NCBI RefSeq assembly: GCF_030269485.1 | Contig: NZ_BSTL01000041.1 | Location: 1-61,960, forward strand | Source: Actinoplanes sp. NBRC 103695 | Lineage (GTDB): Bacteria > Actinomycetota > Actinomycetes > Mycobacteriales > Micromonosporaceae | Reading direction: 5' to 3' | Length of the DNA stretch: 61,960 nt | Shown here: positions 8,942 to 18,700 of the stretch, piece by piece | How the letters are laid out: each line of letters starts with the position of its first letter | How positions within the stretch are numbered: the first letter of the stretch is position 1 | Notes under the pieces: generated by a model | Told to the model about the DNA's origin: nothing | Seen by the model: only the letters and a program-made list of their open reading frames with translations | Databases searched by the model: none | Position numbers and translations under genes: made by a program

Positions 8942-11900
8942 CTAGCTGAGGCTGTTGCCCGTGATGGCCGAGGTCAGGACGGTGGCCAGGCCGCCGCCCA
9001 TCACGGCCGCCGCCAGGCCGACACTGACCGCCTTCCAGGAGCCGCTCGCCCAACGCAGGCCGACCGCCATACCCATGCTGAGCACCAGCGACAGGCCGAA
9101 CTGCGGTGCCGCCCCGGCCAGGGTGTCCAGGGCGGTCGCCTTCTCGTCGCCGTTCAGCACGACGAGGTAGTAGAGCAGGAACAGGACCACGGGTACGCCG
9201 TACCAGACGGCCGTGTAGCCGACCGCGGCGAGCGGGCCACCCGTGTCCTCCTCGATCTCGTCCTCGTCCGGCTCCAGCAGGCTGGTCGGGCGCATCGCGG
9301 TGGCCAGGCCGCCGCCGACCGGCCGCCGCTCGTACGAGCCGGTGCTGGACGGGCTCGCCGAACTCGCCGACCGCCGCGGCGGCCACTGGGTGTCCTCACC
9401 GGCGCCACCGCCCCGCAGCGCCGGAGGGGGCATCGCCTCGACGTTCGGCGACACCGGAGCGGCCGATACCGACGCGTCGCCGCCGCCCTTGAACGGCACG
9501 AAGTCCTGCGTGTTGAAGCGCCGCGACTCGCCGTCCGCGAGGTCGTTCTCCGCGGCCAGGTCCTTGCGCCAGTCCGTGCTGGTCGCGCTCTCCCGGTAGA
9601 TGGCCGTCGTGCGCGTCGTGGATTCCCGCTCGGCCTGCAGCCAGTCCGGTTCCACCCGGCGGATCTCGGTGACCGCGTCGCCGACCGACGTCTCCGCCTC
9701 GGCACGAAGCTCGCCGCGCAGCTCATCGCGCCAGTCCGCGTCGCGGGGGTCGGCCGGCCAGTTGCCGTTCGTCCGCGAAGCCTGCTCCCGGCTCCACAGG
9801 TCCGGGCCGACCGTCGCGTCGCCCCGGCTCATCCGGGTACCGGTGCTGTCTGGCCGGTCGCCGCGGCTCATCCGCGTGCCAGTGGTGCCCGGGCCGTCGC
9901 CGCGTGTCATGCGGGTGCCCGTTGCGCCTGGGCCGTCGCCGCGTGTCATGCGGGTGCCGGTGGTGCCTGGGCCGTCGCCGCGTGTCATGCGGGTGCCGGT
10001 GGTGCCTGGGCCGTCGCCGCGTGTCATGCGGGTGCTGGTGCCGCCGGGGCCGTCGTCGTCCAGGCTCATGCGGGTGCCGGTGGCGTCCGGGCCGTCGTCG
10101 TCCATGCGGCGACGGTTCGGGTTCATCGGGCGGGCACGGCCGACAGCGTCAGGGGTACGGGAGCCGCCCTGACCACCGCGCGTCGACGTGTCGCCGGGCG
10201 CCGGTGACCACGGATCGACCGCCGGCCGCTCCTCGCCGCGCCAGCCGATCGCCCGAGCGCCGCCGGTCGGGCGGGGCGGCTCGTCGTCGTCCCGGCCACG
10301 GCGGCGCGGGGCGTCGCTGTCGTCCCGGCGCCACGTCTGGGTGACATCGTCGTCCGGACGCCAGCCTGCTGGGCCGTCACCGTCCAGGCGCCGGCCGTCG
10401 CCGTTCCCACGCCGGCCCGGGCGGTCGTCATCGATCGGCGGTCGGGTCTGGCGGGCGCTGTCGTTCTCGCTCCAGCCCGTTCGGGCGGTGCCGTCCGGGG
10501 GGCGGCCGTTTCCGCGCCAGTCCTGCGGGCCGTCGCGCTGGTCGTCCTCCCAGGAGCCGCGGCGCGGTTCGGAACGCCAGTCGGGCCGCTCCTCGCCCTC
10601 GCGCCACCCCGGGCCGCCCATGCCTGCCGGGCCGACCGGTTGTCCTGGCGGGCCTGGGCGCTGGAGTCCGTTCGGATCCCGCGCGCCCGGCCACGACGGA
10701 CCGGTCTCCTCGGCAGGGCGGCCGCTCTCGATCGCCGCGCGGCTCTCGATGGCAGGGCGGCTCTCGATGGCGCGGGTCTCTATCGCGCGGGGCGGCTCGC
10801 CGCTACGCCGGGCCTCCGGCTCGACCCTGCGGCGGCCGCCCTCGGAAGGGGGGCCGTCGCGCCAACTCCCCGTATCGCCGGGGCGGGGGCGCCGTCCATC
10901 ATCCCGCCAGCTGCCGGTATCCCCTGGGCCGGCGCGTTGGGCGTCGCGCCAGCTGCCCGTGTCACCGGGGGGTGTGCGGCGCATGCTCTCGGCTGCGCCT
11001 TCGTTGCGGTACCACTGCCCGGTGTCGGCGTCGCGCCGCCAGCCACCCGTGACGGGGTCGCCGCCGTCCGCGCCGTCGGCGGTCGGGTCGTTGGGCGTCA
11101 GGTCCTGGCGCCAGCTGTCGTCGCCACGTCGGGGGCCGTCGGCACGTCGCCGGCTGCCTGTGTCGTTTGGGCCGCGGGATCCGTTGACGCCGCCAGGCCC
11201 ACCAGGGCCGCCGTAGCCACCAGGCCCGTCGGAGCCGCCGTAGCCACCGGGGCCGCCGTAGCCACCGGGCCCGTCGGGACCGACGTAGTTGCCGGGACTG
11301 CCAAGCCCGCCGGGACCCCCGGGCACACCGGGACCGCTCAGCCCACCGGGAATGCCAGGGCCGGCCTGCTGGCCGTTGGTGCGCCAGCTGCCCGTATCGG
11401 ACGGGTTGGCGCGTTGCGGGTCGCGCCACGTCTCCGTAGGCGGCTCTTCGGAACGCCAGCCGACGGCGGCAGGCCCGGTGGCGGGTGGCGGCTGCTCGCG
11501 GCGCCAGCTTCCCGAGTCGCTGGGACCGGTCCGCTGACCGTTCTCGCGCCAGCTGCCCGTGTCCGCGGGATTGCCGCGCTGGGGATCACGCCAACTGCCC
11601 GTGTCGGCCGGATCGGCTCGTTGCGGGTCGCGCCAGCTGCCCGTGTCGGAGGGGCCGGCCTGTTGCGGGTCGCGCCAGCTGCCCGTGTCGGCCGGGTTTG
11701 CTCGCTGGGGGTCGCGCCAGCTGCCGGTGTCGGCGGGGTTGGCGCGTTGCGGGTCGCGCCACGTTTCGGTGGGCGGTTCCTCGGGGCGCCAGCCGATGGC
11801 CGCCGGGCCGCCGCCGGCCGGACCGCCGGCGGGCGGAGGCTGGGTGCCGCGCCGATCGTCGTCGCGTTGCCAGCCGCCGGCGGCCGCGCCGTTGACGCGA

Positions 11901-13573
11901 GGCGAATCGGCCGGGTCGCGGCGCCAGCTCGGGCCCTCGTCCTCGGAGGCACGGCGGCGGCCGGTCGGTTCGGTACCCCACGACGGCGCTCCGGTCCGCG
12001 GATCGGCGGCGTAGGAGGTCGGGCCGCCGGGAGGCTCAGGGCTTCGGGGCCCGGGACCTCGGGTGTCCGGGCTCGTGGGTGCGGCGCTCCAAGGCGCCGG
12101 GCCACCCTGACTCAGGCCGCGTGGGTCTCGACCCGGGCCGCGAGGGTCCAGGCCGGGGTCACGTGGGTCTTGGGCGAGACCGCGAGGGTCCTGGCCCAGG
12201 CCGCGGGGGTCCTGGCCGAGGTTGCGCGTGTCCTGGCCGGGAGCGCGCGGGTCGGGTTCGGTGTTCCAGGCGGGGGCGGCCGAGACATGCCGGGGCGCGC
12301 CCGGGTCGGTGCGCCAAGACGGCGTCGCCGTCGAGTTGCGGGCCGCGTCCGGGTCGTCACGCCACGACGGGCGGGCCGGGTCGTCGCGCCAGCCGGTGGC
12401 GGGCTCGTCGGAACCCCGCCAGGTGGGTGCGTCGCCGGGGGCGGCCAGAGCCGCCGCGTCGAACATCTGCATGCTGCCGGTATCGGCGTGGCCGGCCCAG
12501 TTGTCGGCGTCGGAACGGGTGCTCCACCCCGTACCGGAGCCGGTCCTTGATCCTGGATCCGCGGCACGTCGGCGGCCGCCGGGGCGGGACTCGTCGGCGC
12601 CGTACTCCCGCCGCCAGCGATCGCGGTCGTCCTCCCGGACCAGGTGGCGGGCCTCGTCGAACGGAGCCGAGCGCGCGCCCTGATCGGACGGAACCGTCGT
12701 GCCGTTGATGGTCGGCACGGGACCGGTGGTGTTCCAGGTCGGGCGGGCCGGGTCAGGCTGGTCGACCAGGCTCTGCCAGGACGGCGACGGGGTCGCGCTG
12801 GGACGGTCGGTGGACTGCCAGGACGGCGCGCTCTGCTGCCACGGTGCGGCGGGTGCGCTGGGCTGCCACGGCGCCGCTGGTGCGCTGGGCTGCCACGGCG
12901 CGGCCGAGGATGACGACGACGGCGGCTCGGTGAACTGCTGCCAGGCCGGGCGCGGCTCCTCGGCGGGGGGCGGCGGGCCGCCCGCGACCCGGTGCCACGA
13001 GGTGTTGCCGGCGCCGTCGTCGGTCTGCCACGTACGCGTCGCCTCGGTGCCGTTCACACCCGCGTCGTCACCCTGTGGAGCGGTGTACGCGCTGCCGGTG
13101 ATCGCGAGCGGTTGCCGGGCGGCCGACTCGACCGGCGGCGTGAAGCCCTCCGCCCCGGCGCCGGTCTGCCAGGCCTCGGTGGTGGTGCGGTAGCCGTGCG
13201 TACCCGAGGTGGAACGCCACTCGGTGGTCTGCCGCCAGCGCGCCGTCTGCTCGGTCGCGCGCCACTCCGCGGTCTCGGTGCGCCACCCGACACCGTCGGC
13301 CGGGAATGCCGGGCGACCGGCCGATGCGGAGTCTGACCAGCGGCTCAGCTCCGCGCCGGAGCTGCCGTTCTCCTCCGGGCGGGAGGCCCACGCATCGGCC
13401 CGTTCGGCCCACGCGACCGCCTCGGGAATGGGCTGCATGCTCCCCGTGTCCGTCACGGAGCTGTACGTGTTCGAATTTTCGGTAGATTCCGGACCGATTT
13501 TGGATGAGCGGGACTCCGGCGCGCGGCCTTCACGCGGCAGGCGGGCGCCGTAGTCCCAATCCCGTTGGTCCAC
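8942..13573 (-). CDS. Giant Trp/Arg-repeat disordered protein with C-terminal membrane anchor
   Basis: About 1543 residues from the GTG at 13573 (VDQRDWDYGARLP); an in-frame GTG at 13657 would add 28 residues and neither has a good ribosome-binding site. Residues up to about 1440 are low complexity, rich in Gly, Pro, Arg, Asp and evenly spaced Trp, with short repeats such as DTGSWRDPQRANPA (14 residues) and RGDGPGTTGTRMT (13 residues). The last 100 residues hold three hydrophobic segments (YGVPVVLFLLYYLVVL, FGLSLVLSMGMAVGL, VGLAAAVMGGGLATVL). This suggests a membrane anchor with a huge flexible domain. The protein is divergent from dnaB. The function is unknown; the frame is real, as shown by the membrane segments and the protein-level repeats. 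Confidence 0.75.
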   Translation of the reverse strand: MDQRDWDYGARLPREGRAPESRSSKIGPESTENSNTYSSVTDTGSMQPIPEAVAWAERADAWASRPEENGSSGAELSRWSDSASAGRPAFPADGVGWRTETAEWRATEQTARWRQTTEWRSTSGTHGYRTTTEAWQTGAGAEGFTPPVESAARQPLAITGSAYTAPQGDDAGVNGTEATRTWQTDDGAGNTSWHRVAGGPPPPAEEPRPAWQQFTEPPSSSSSAAPWQPSAPAAPWQPSAPAAPWQQSAPSWQSTDRPSATPSPSWQSLVDQPDPARPTWNTTGPVPTINGTTVPSDQGARSAPFDEARHLVREDDRDRWRREYGADESRPGGRRRAADPGSRTGSGTGWSTRSDADNWAGHADTGSMQMFDAAALAAPGDAPTWRGSDEPATGWRDDPARPSWRDDPDAARNSTATPSWRTDPGAPRHVSAAPAWNTEPDPRAPGQDTRNLGQDPRGLGQDPRGLAQDPRDPGLDPRGPGRDPRGLSQGGPAPWSAAPTSPDTRGPGPRSPEPPGGPTSYAADPRTGAPSWGTEPTGRRRASEDEGPSWRRDPADSPRVNGAAAGGWQRDDDRRGTQPPPAGGPAGGGPAAIGWRPEEPPTETWRDPQRANPADTGSWRDPQRANPADTGSWRDPQQAGPSDTGSWRDPQRADPADTGSWRDPQRGNPADTGSWRENGQRTGPSDSGSWRREQPPPATGPAAVGWRSEEPPTETWRDPQRANPSDTGSWRTNGQQAGPGIPGGLSGPGVPGGPGGLGSPGNYVGPDGPGGYGGPGGYGGSDGPGGYGGPGGPGGVNGSRGPNDTGSRRRADGPRRGDDSWRQDLTPNDPTADGADGGDPVTGGWRRDADTGQWYRNEGAAESMRRTPPGDTGSWRDAQRAGPGDTGSWRDDGRRPRPGDTGSWRDGPPSEGGRRRVEPEARRSGEPPRAIETRAIESRPAIESRAAIESGRPAEETGPSWPGARDPNGLQRPGPPGQPVGPAGMGGPGWREGEERPDWRSEPRRGSWEDDQRDGPQDWRGNGRPPDGTARTGWSENDSARQTRPPIDDDRPGRRGNGDGRRLDGDGPAGWRPDDDVTQTWRRDDSDAPRRRGRDDDEPPRPTGGARAIGWRGEERPAVDPWSPAPGDTSTRGGQGGSRTPDAVGRARPMNPNRRRMDDDGPDATGTRMSLDDDGPGGTSTRMTRGDGPGTTGTRMTRGDGPGTTGTRMTRGDGPGATGTRMTRGDGPGTTGTRMSRGDRPDSTGTRMSRGDATVGPDLWSREQASRTNGNWPADPRDADWRDELRGELRAEAETSVGDAVTEIRRVEPDWLQAERESTTRTTAIYRESATSTDWRKDLAAENDLADGESRRFNTQDFVPFKGGGDASVSAAPVSPNVEAMPPPALRGGGAGEDTQWPPRRSASSASPSSTGSYERRPVGGGLATAMRPTSLLEPDEDEIEEDTGGPLAAVGYTAVWYGVPVVLFLLYYLVVLNGDEKATALDTLAGAAPQFGLSLVLSMGMAVGLRWASGSWKAVSVGLAAAVMGGGLATVLTSAITGNSLS
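9823..10100 (-). repeat. 39-bp in-frame tandem repeats
   Basis: CGCGTGTCAT recurs at 9901, 9940, 9979 and 10018 with a period of exactly 39 bp, with degenerate copies on both sides. Each copy codes 13 residues of the RGDGPGTTGTRMT type in the giant protein, so it is a recently expanded coding minisatellite. Confidence 0.85.
11547..11770 (-). repeat. 42-bp in-frame tandem repeats
   Basis: CGCCAGCTGCCCGTGTC-like units start at 11547, 11589, 11631, 11673, 11715 and 11757, a period of exactly 42 bp (14 residues, DTGSWRDPQRANPA type). More divergent copies of the same motif occur through 10850-12500. Confidence 0.85.
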
Positions 13574-13977
13574 CTGAAAACTGTGACCGCTGAAAACGCG
13601 AACCGCAACGCCCAGAAGCGACGGCTTCGTCACGCCGGGCAGTTTTTGCTCGTCCACACCGTGAGGACAGCGAAATGCCAGCTAAAGAAGGCACATCAAA
13701 GTTCATCCCCAGCAGTTATCCCCAGGCTGTGCACAGGGCTGCGCACAGGTCTGTGCGGGATGTCCACAGGTTGTCCCAAGGCTCGTCCACCGGCCAGGTT
13801 GGGCAGGTCACCGGCCGCTTCGTATGCTTCCCCGGCCCCGTCGCACGCACCACACCGGCGTGGCGGGTGGTTCTGGCCACAGGATCAGCCGAAAGTGTCG
13901 TACCCGGGTTGTTTGATCAGGGTGGCCGAATGCGGATCGACCTCGCATCAGCGGTCGTGACGGAGGGGGAACACCGC
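13574..13977 (+). promoter_or_regulatory. Divergent control region before dnaB with DnaA-box-like sites
   Basis: This 404-bp gap separates the divergent giant-protein gene and dnaB. It holds a cluster of sequences close to the actinobacterial DnaA box TTRTCCACA: TTATCCCCA (13716-13724), ATGTCCACA (13760-13768) and TTGTCCCAA (13771-13779), plus GTGCACAGG and GCGCACAGG between. None is a perfect match. The reading frame of dnaB is open through here, but the Shine-Dalgarno and homology place the start at 13978. Confidence 0.4.
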
Positions 13978-15378
13978 GTGTCGATCACCGATGACACCCG
14001 ACCACAGTCCCCGCCTCGGCCGTCTGACGGCGGCGGGAGTGGCGGCGGCTTCGACAAGTCGCCACCACAGGACATCGCGGCCGAGCAGAGCGTGCTGGGG
14101 GGCATGCTGCTCTCCAAGGACGCCATCGCCGACGTCGTCGAGATCCTCAAGACCCACGACTTCTACCGACCTGTGCACGCCACGGTCTTCGACATCATTC
14201 TCGACCTGTACGGGCGGGGCGAGCCGGCCGACGGCGTGACGGTGGCCGCCGCCCTGTCCGACGCGGGCGACCTGCAGCGCATCGGTGGCGTGCCCTACCT
14301 GCACACGCTGATCGAGAGCGTGCCGACCGCGGCCAACGCGTCCTACTACGCGCGGATCGTCAGCGAGCGCGCCGTGCTGCGCCGGCTGGTCGAGGCGGGC
14401 ACGAAGATCGTGCAGCTGGGCTACGGCACCGGCGGCATGGGCGGGCGCGACGTGGACGACGTCGTCGATCTGGCCCAGCAGGCGGTCTACGACGTGACGG
14501 AGAAACGCGTCAGCGAGGACTTCGTGGTGCTCGCCGACATGTTGCAGCCCACCCTCGACGAGATCGAGGCGGTCGGCGCCGCCGGCGGCATGATGACCGG
14601 CGTACCGACCGGCTTCTCCGACCTCGACCGCCTGCTCAGCGGCCTGCACCCCGGCCAGCTGATCATCGTGGCCGGCCGCCCCGGTCTCGGTAAGTCGACG
14701 GCGAGCATGGACTTCGCCCGCAACGCGGCGATCCGCGCCAACTGCGCCAGCGCCATCTTCAGCCTGGAAATGAGCAAGATCGAGATCGTCATGCGTCTGC
14801 TGTCCGCCGAGGCCCGCGTGCCCTTGCACGTGCTCCGCTCCGGCCAGCTCTCCGACGACGACTGGACCAAACTGGCCCGCCGCATGGGCGAGATCAGCGA
14901 GGCCCCGATCTTCGTCGACGACACCCCGAGCATGAACCTGATGGAGATCCGGGCCAAGGCGAGACGCCTCAAGCAGCGCCACGACCTCAAGCTGATCGTC
15001 GTCGACTACCTCCAGCTGATGACCAGCCCGAAACGCACCGAGAGCCGCCAGCAGGAGGTCGCCGACCTGTCCCGAGGCCTGAAACTCCTGGCCAAAGAGG
15101 TCGAGTGCCCGGTGATCGCGGTGAGCCAGCTGAACCGAGGCCCCGAGCAGCGCACCGACAAGCGCCCCCAGCTCTCCGACCTCCGAGAGTCAGGCTCCAT
15201 CGAGCAGGACGCCGACGTCGTCATCCTCCTTCACAGGGACGACTACTACGACAAGGAGTCCCCGCGAGCGGGCGAGGCCGACTTCATCGTCGCCAAGCAC
15301 CGAAACGGCCCCACCGACACGGTGACGGTCGCCGCTCAGCTACACCTTTCCCGCTTCGTCGACATGGCCGTCGTCTGA
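13978..15378 (+). CDS. dnaB: Replicative DNA helicase DnaB
   Basis: The GTG at 13978 follows GGAGGGGG by 8 nt and gives 466 residues, the usual DnaB size; the frame is open for 100 codons more upstream without such a site. The N-terminal domain starts at PPQDIAAEQSVLGGMLLS; the RecA-like motor has Walker A GRPGLGKST (Lys239) and the DnaB motifs VVDYLQLM and SQLNRGPEQR. The hexamer unwinds DNA ahead of the polymerase. There is no intein, although inteins occur at DnaB sites in some actinobacteria. The stop is only 6 bp from the convergent immunity gene. Confidence 0.96.
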   Translation: MSITDDTRPQSPPRPSDGGGSGGGFDKSPPQDIAAEQSVLGGMLLSKDAIADVVEILKTHDFYRPVHATVFDIILDLYGRGEPADGVTVAAALSDAGDLQRIGGVPYLHTLIESVPTAANASYYARIVSERAVLRRLVEAGTKIVQLGYGTGGMGGRDVDDVVDLAQQAVYDVTEKRVSEDFVVLADMLQPTLDEIEAVGAAGGMMTGVPTGFSDLDRLLSGLHPGQLIIVAGRPGLGKSTASMDFARNAAIRANCASAIFSLEMSKIEIVMRLLSAEARVPLHVLRSGQLSDDDWTKLARRMGEISEAPIFVDDTPSMNLMEIRAKARRLKQRHDLKLIVVDYLQLMTSPKRTESRQQEVADLSRGLKLLAKEVECPVIAVSQLNRGPEQRTDKRPQLSDLRESGSIEQDADVVILLHRDDYYDKESPRAGEADFIVAKHRNGPTDTVTVAAQLHLSRFVDMAVV

Positions 15379-15384
15379 CGCGTC

Positions 15385-15795
15385 CTACGAGGACGGTTCG
15401 TCGTCCTCGGGCTGCCAAACCCCGTCCGCGAAGTCCTCGTCGTCGTCTTCGAACTCCGCGCTGAGGTCTTCCTCTTCCATCCAGGCGCCCAGCCCCGCGG
15501 CACAGATCCGTCGTAGCTCTTCTTCGGTCGGCAGCTGGTTATGCAGATCGTCCCGTGCGACCTGCTCGGCGCGCGCGCGGTCGATTCTTTCCCGCTGGTC
15601 CAGGAGGTTTTCGTCGAAGAGGAACGCCGTAGCAGCGTCCGGGTCGAATCTCCATGCCTTATCAAGGGCGTTCCACATGACTGCCTGCATCGGTCCCTCG
15701 GCATTGAGATAGGCGATCACGCTCGACGGCGGGGACGACGCTCCGTTTGCCCGAAGTGCGAGATATCTGAAACCCAGGTCAATCAATTCGCCCAC
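15385..15795 (-). CDS. Putative immunity protein for the two-domain toxin
   Basis: A 136-residue acidic protein with no recognised domain. It begins 17 bp inside the end of the toxin gene (overlap 15779-15795), so the two are translationally coupled, and it is the last gene of the operon. The C-terminal third is very acidic (SAEFEDDDEDFADG). A small acidic protein directly after a polymorphic toxin is the usual place and form of a cognate immunity protein. Its function is inferred from context only. The region looks lower in GC than the chromosome around it. Confidence 0.6.
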   Translation of the reverse strand: MGELIDLGFRYLALRANGASSPPSSVIAYLNAEGPMQAVMWNALDKAWRFDPDAATAFLFDENLLDQRERIDRARAEQVARDDLHNQLPTEEELRRICAAGLGAWMEEEDLSAEFEDDDEDFADGVWQPEDDEPSS

Positions 15796-18700
15796 CTTGC
15801 GCTGAAAGATCGGACCAGTCTAGACCGTATCGAGAAAGAACGGAGTCGAAGGTCTTACCCTTGGACGCGAGCTTCGCGTTATACAACTCCCACTGGTCGG
15901 GAATATCCTTCAGCCACTCGGCAAACGAGCTGTCGACGGTCTTGTCGACCTGGATCGACTCGACTCCCGGCGGCTGGCGATCATTCATGCCGGCTCGCTT
16001 GTTGATTGCCACCATCTTCAGGAATGCACGGACCTTCTTGGCGATGTCGAAGTCCTTCTGACGGATAGTCTCGTAATACTTGTGAGTCCGGCCATTGATC
16101 TTCCTGGACGACTCCGTCGGGAACTGAATCTCGATCTTCATTCCGGTCCGGTCGGTCACAGAGACATTGAGCCCGTTATGGCGACCTCCCGGTCCCCAGA
16201 AGCTCACTTTCCGGGTGACCTCGTATCCTCGCTCGTGGAGCAGATCGAGAACATCCGTCAAGGACTCGACATAGTTTGCTTCGCTCAACTGAACAGTGAA
16301 CCGCACGCGATCCTTCATTCCTCCGAGCGTTTGGGGAATGTCTATCGATCCAGCTCTGACATCGGGTGCGATCGTACGAGCGATCGACTCCGGAGTCTTT
16401 ACGCGGTGTTCGGTGCCGAACAATCGAGGTCCCTCTGAGTTGCCATCCGGATTCAGATCGCTCACGATCGTTCGCAATTCCGACAAGGTCCGGTCGGCGA
16501 CGCCCTGGCAAGTCACGTTGTCTGACTGCAGCGTTGCGCGAACGGTCTCGGGCAAGGATTGAAGGGCTCGACGCTCGGCAGCACGTGCCCGGTCGAAGAA
16601 GGGCCAACCCTCGGGGTCGGGGGCGTTGGAAGTGCGGGGTGAGAGGTGGGACGGGATTGTTGAGTACTCGCCCTCGGGGTTGGTCAGCAGGGCGCTCACC
16701 GACACCACATTGGATGGACCCGGGAAACCTGTGTGGGTGTAGAGGGGGATGTCCTCTGAGATTCTTCTGGTTTGGGGGTCCAGGAAGAGGACCGTGCCGC
16801 CGTGGTTGACGGCTGCCCAGGCGTGGGCGTCGCCTCCGGAGGACTGGGTGATGATGAACGCGAACGCGCCATGTTCCAAGGACAAGAGCTGGTGGGACAG
16901 GTTTTTCAAAGCCCTGTCGACCGTTTGCCCGGTGGGTGGGCCTGGCGGAGTCAGGTCGACGAAACCGCCCTGGATGGTGTCCTCTATGCGGGATCTGCCG
17001 GCCGTTTCGGGGCCCAGCGGGCGCATGGGGTCGCCCACCGCGTAAGAGTCGAAGGTTCTGGGGGCTGACACCCGGGGGCGGCCGTGGACGTAAGTGTCGA
17101 ACAAGGACAGGACGCCGTCCACGCAGTTGATGCCGCGGGTCGCGTCGGCCTCGGGGCCGCCGTCGTTGGCCAAGCCGAACCACCGGCCCTCGCGCGGGTC
17201 GGGGCGGCGGAGCGGGCGATTGTTGTGGTCCTTCGGGACGGCTCGTTCCAGCTCTTTCTGGTGTACGGCCAGAGGGCGCCGCAAACCGCCCGGCATGTCG
17301 TAGCGGCGGCTTCGCTCCACCGGGGCCGGGATGTCGTCGTCGGTGACCCGGGACCTGCTGTCGGTGTCCACGCCACCCGTTGTCAAAGCGCCGACGTCGT
17401 CGTTCAGGCGGGTCCAGGCTTCGAACTCCACCCGGGTCCTCGGCGGGCGGGCGTCACCCGATGCGACCAAGGTGGCCTGGGCCGACAGGGTCTCCGAGCG
17501 GGAAGTCGCCGTGCGCGCCGAAGCTCTGAGCTGGTCGGCGCGCATGGTGAAGCCCTGCACCCGGGCGTCGGCTGCCTCCCGTGTCAGCCGGCCCGCCGAC
17601 GTGGCCCAGCCTTCCGACTCGTCGTGGAGGGCGCGGGCGTCACGCTCGCGGCGGTCGGCCTCGAAAGACCTGCGGGAATCGCGCAGATATCCGACGTACG
17701 CATCGATCTGCTGTTGATCTTGGGGTGGGCGCGTGGACGTGCGCTCTCGTGGCGGCGCGGCCGGCGCACCCGGACCCAAGGCTGCCGCGATCAGGTCCAG
17801 ATCCGACGATCCCTCGTGGGACGGGGGACTGACAGGCGGCGAGGTCCGGCTTCGTGGCGGCGCGTCGGGCGACGGCGGTGGCGGCGGAGGTGACGGCGGC
17901 GACGGCGGTGACGGCGGCGACGGCGGTGGCGGCCGGACAGTCGAGGTGGCGTCAAAGGGCGGAGAGGGGCGGACGGCAGGCGTCGTATCGGGGTGCGGGC
18001 GGGCGCGCGGGGGTGCCGTATCCGCAGGTGGCGCGTCGAGAGAGGCTGACGGCGGCGGGGCGGGGCGCGAAGGAGGGGGCGCGGCACCAGGCTGCGGCTG
18101 GTCGTTGCGGGGCGCCTGGCCGGGATCGGGGATCGGGTGCGGGCCGGGTCGGCTGCCGGACGGCTCGGCGGTGGACGGTCCCGGGGTGGGAAGGCCCGCA
18201 GGGGCGATCGGGGACTGAGCCGATGGAATCGCAGCAGACGGCGCCGTCGCCGACGGTGAGGGCGAAGGCTGTATGCCGGAAATAGCTGGCCTCGAGGCCG
18301 GGTCCGCCGAGGGGTTGCCTGCCGGTGAGCTGCTGGCCAAAGAGGACCCCGCACCGTGATCTTCAGCGGCACCGGAAATAGTCGGAATGTCGGAGCGACC
18401 ACTGGCTGCAAGATCGGACGTCGGTTTAGAGGCCGCGGAGGAGGGGTCGGGGTCCAGAGCGCCCAAGCCTCCGGGATCCGAACCAGTGGAATGCGGAGTC
18501 GGTCCGGTATGGCCGGGACTCGATGAACCTGAGGAGTCTGGCGCGGCCGGGAAGTCAGCGGAGACCGGGGAGCTCAGACCGGCCACGCTGAGAGGCGACG
18601 GGTCCACGCCCGCTGACGGGATCTTCAGGCCCGAGATGTCCGGTGTGGACGGCCCCGACAAGGCCGACCCGACCTCACCCGACAAGGCCGACCCGACCCC

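Noticed and set aside
10640..12550. Long plus-strand frame of 636 codons inside the giant protein gene
   Set aside because: Ala/Val/Gly-rich shadow of the repeat gene; the minus frame has membrane helices and protein-level repeats.
13978..15378. Intein in dnaB
   Set aside because: The helicase motifs are uninterrupted and the length is normal.
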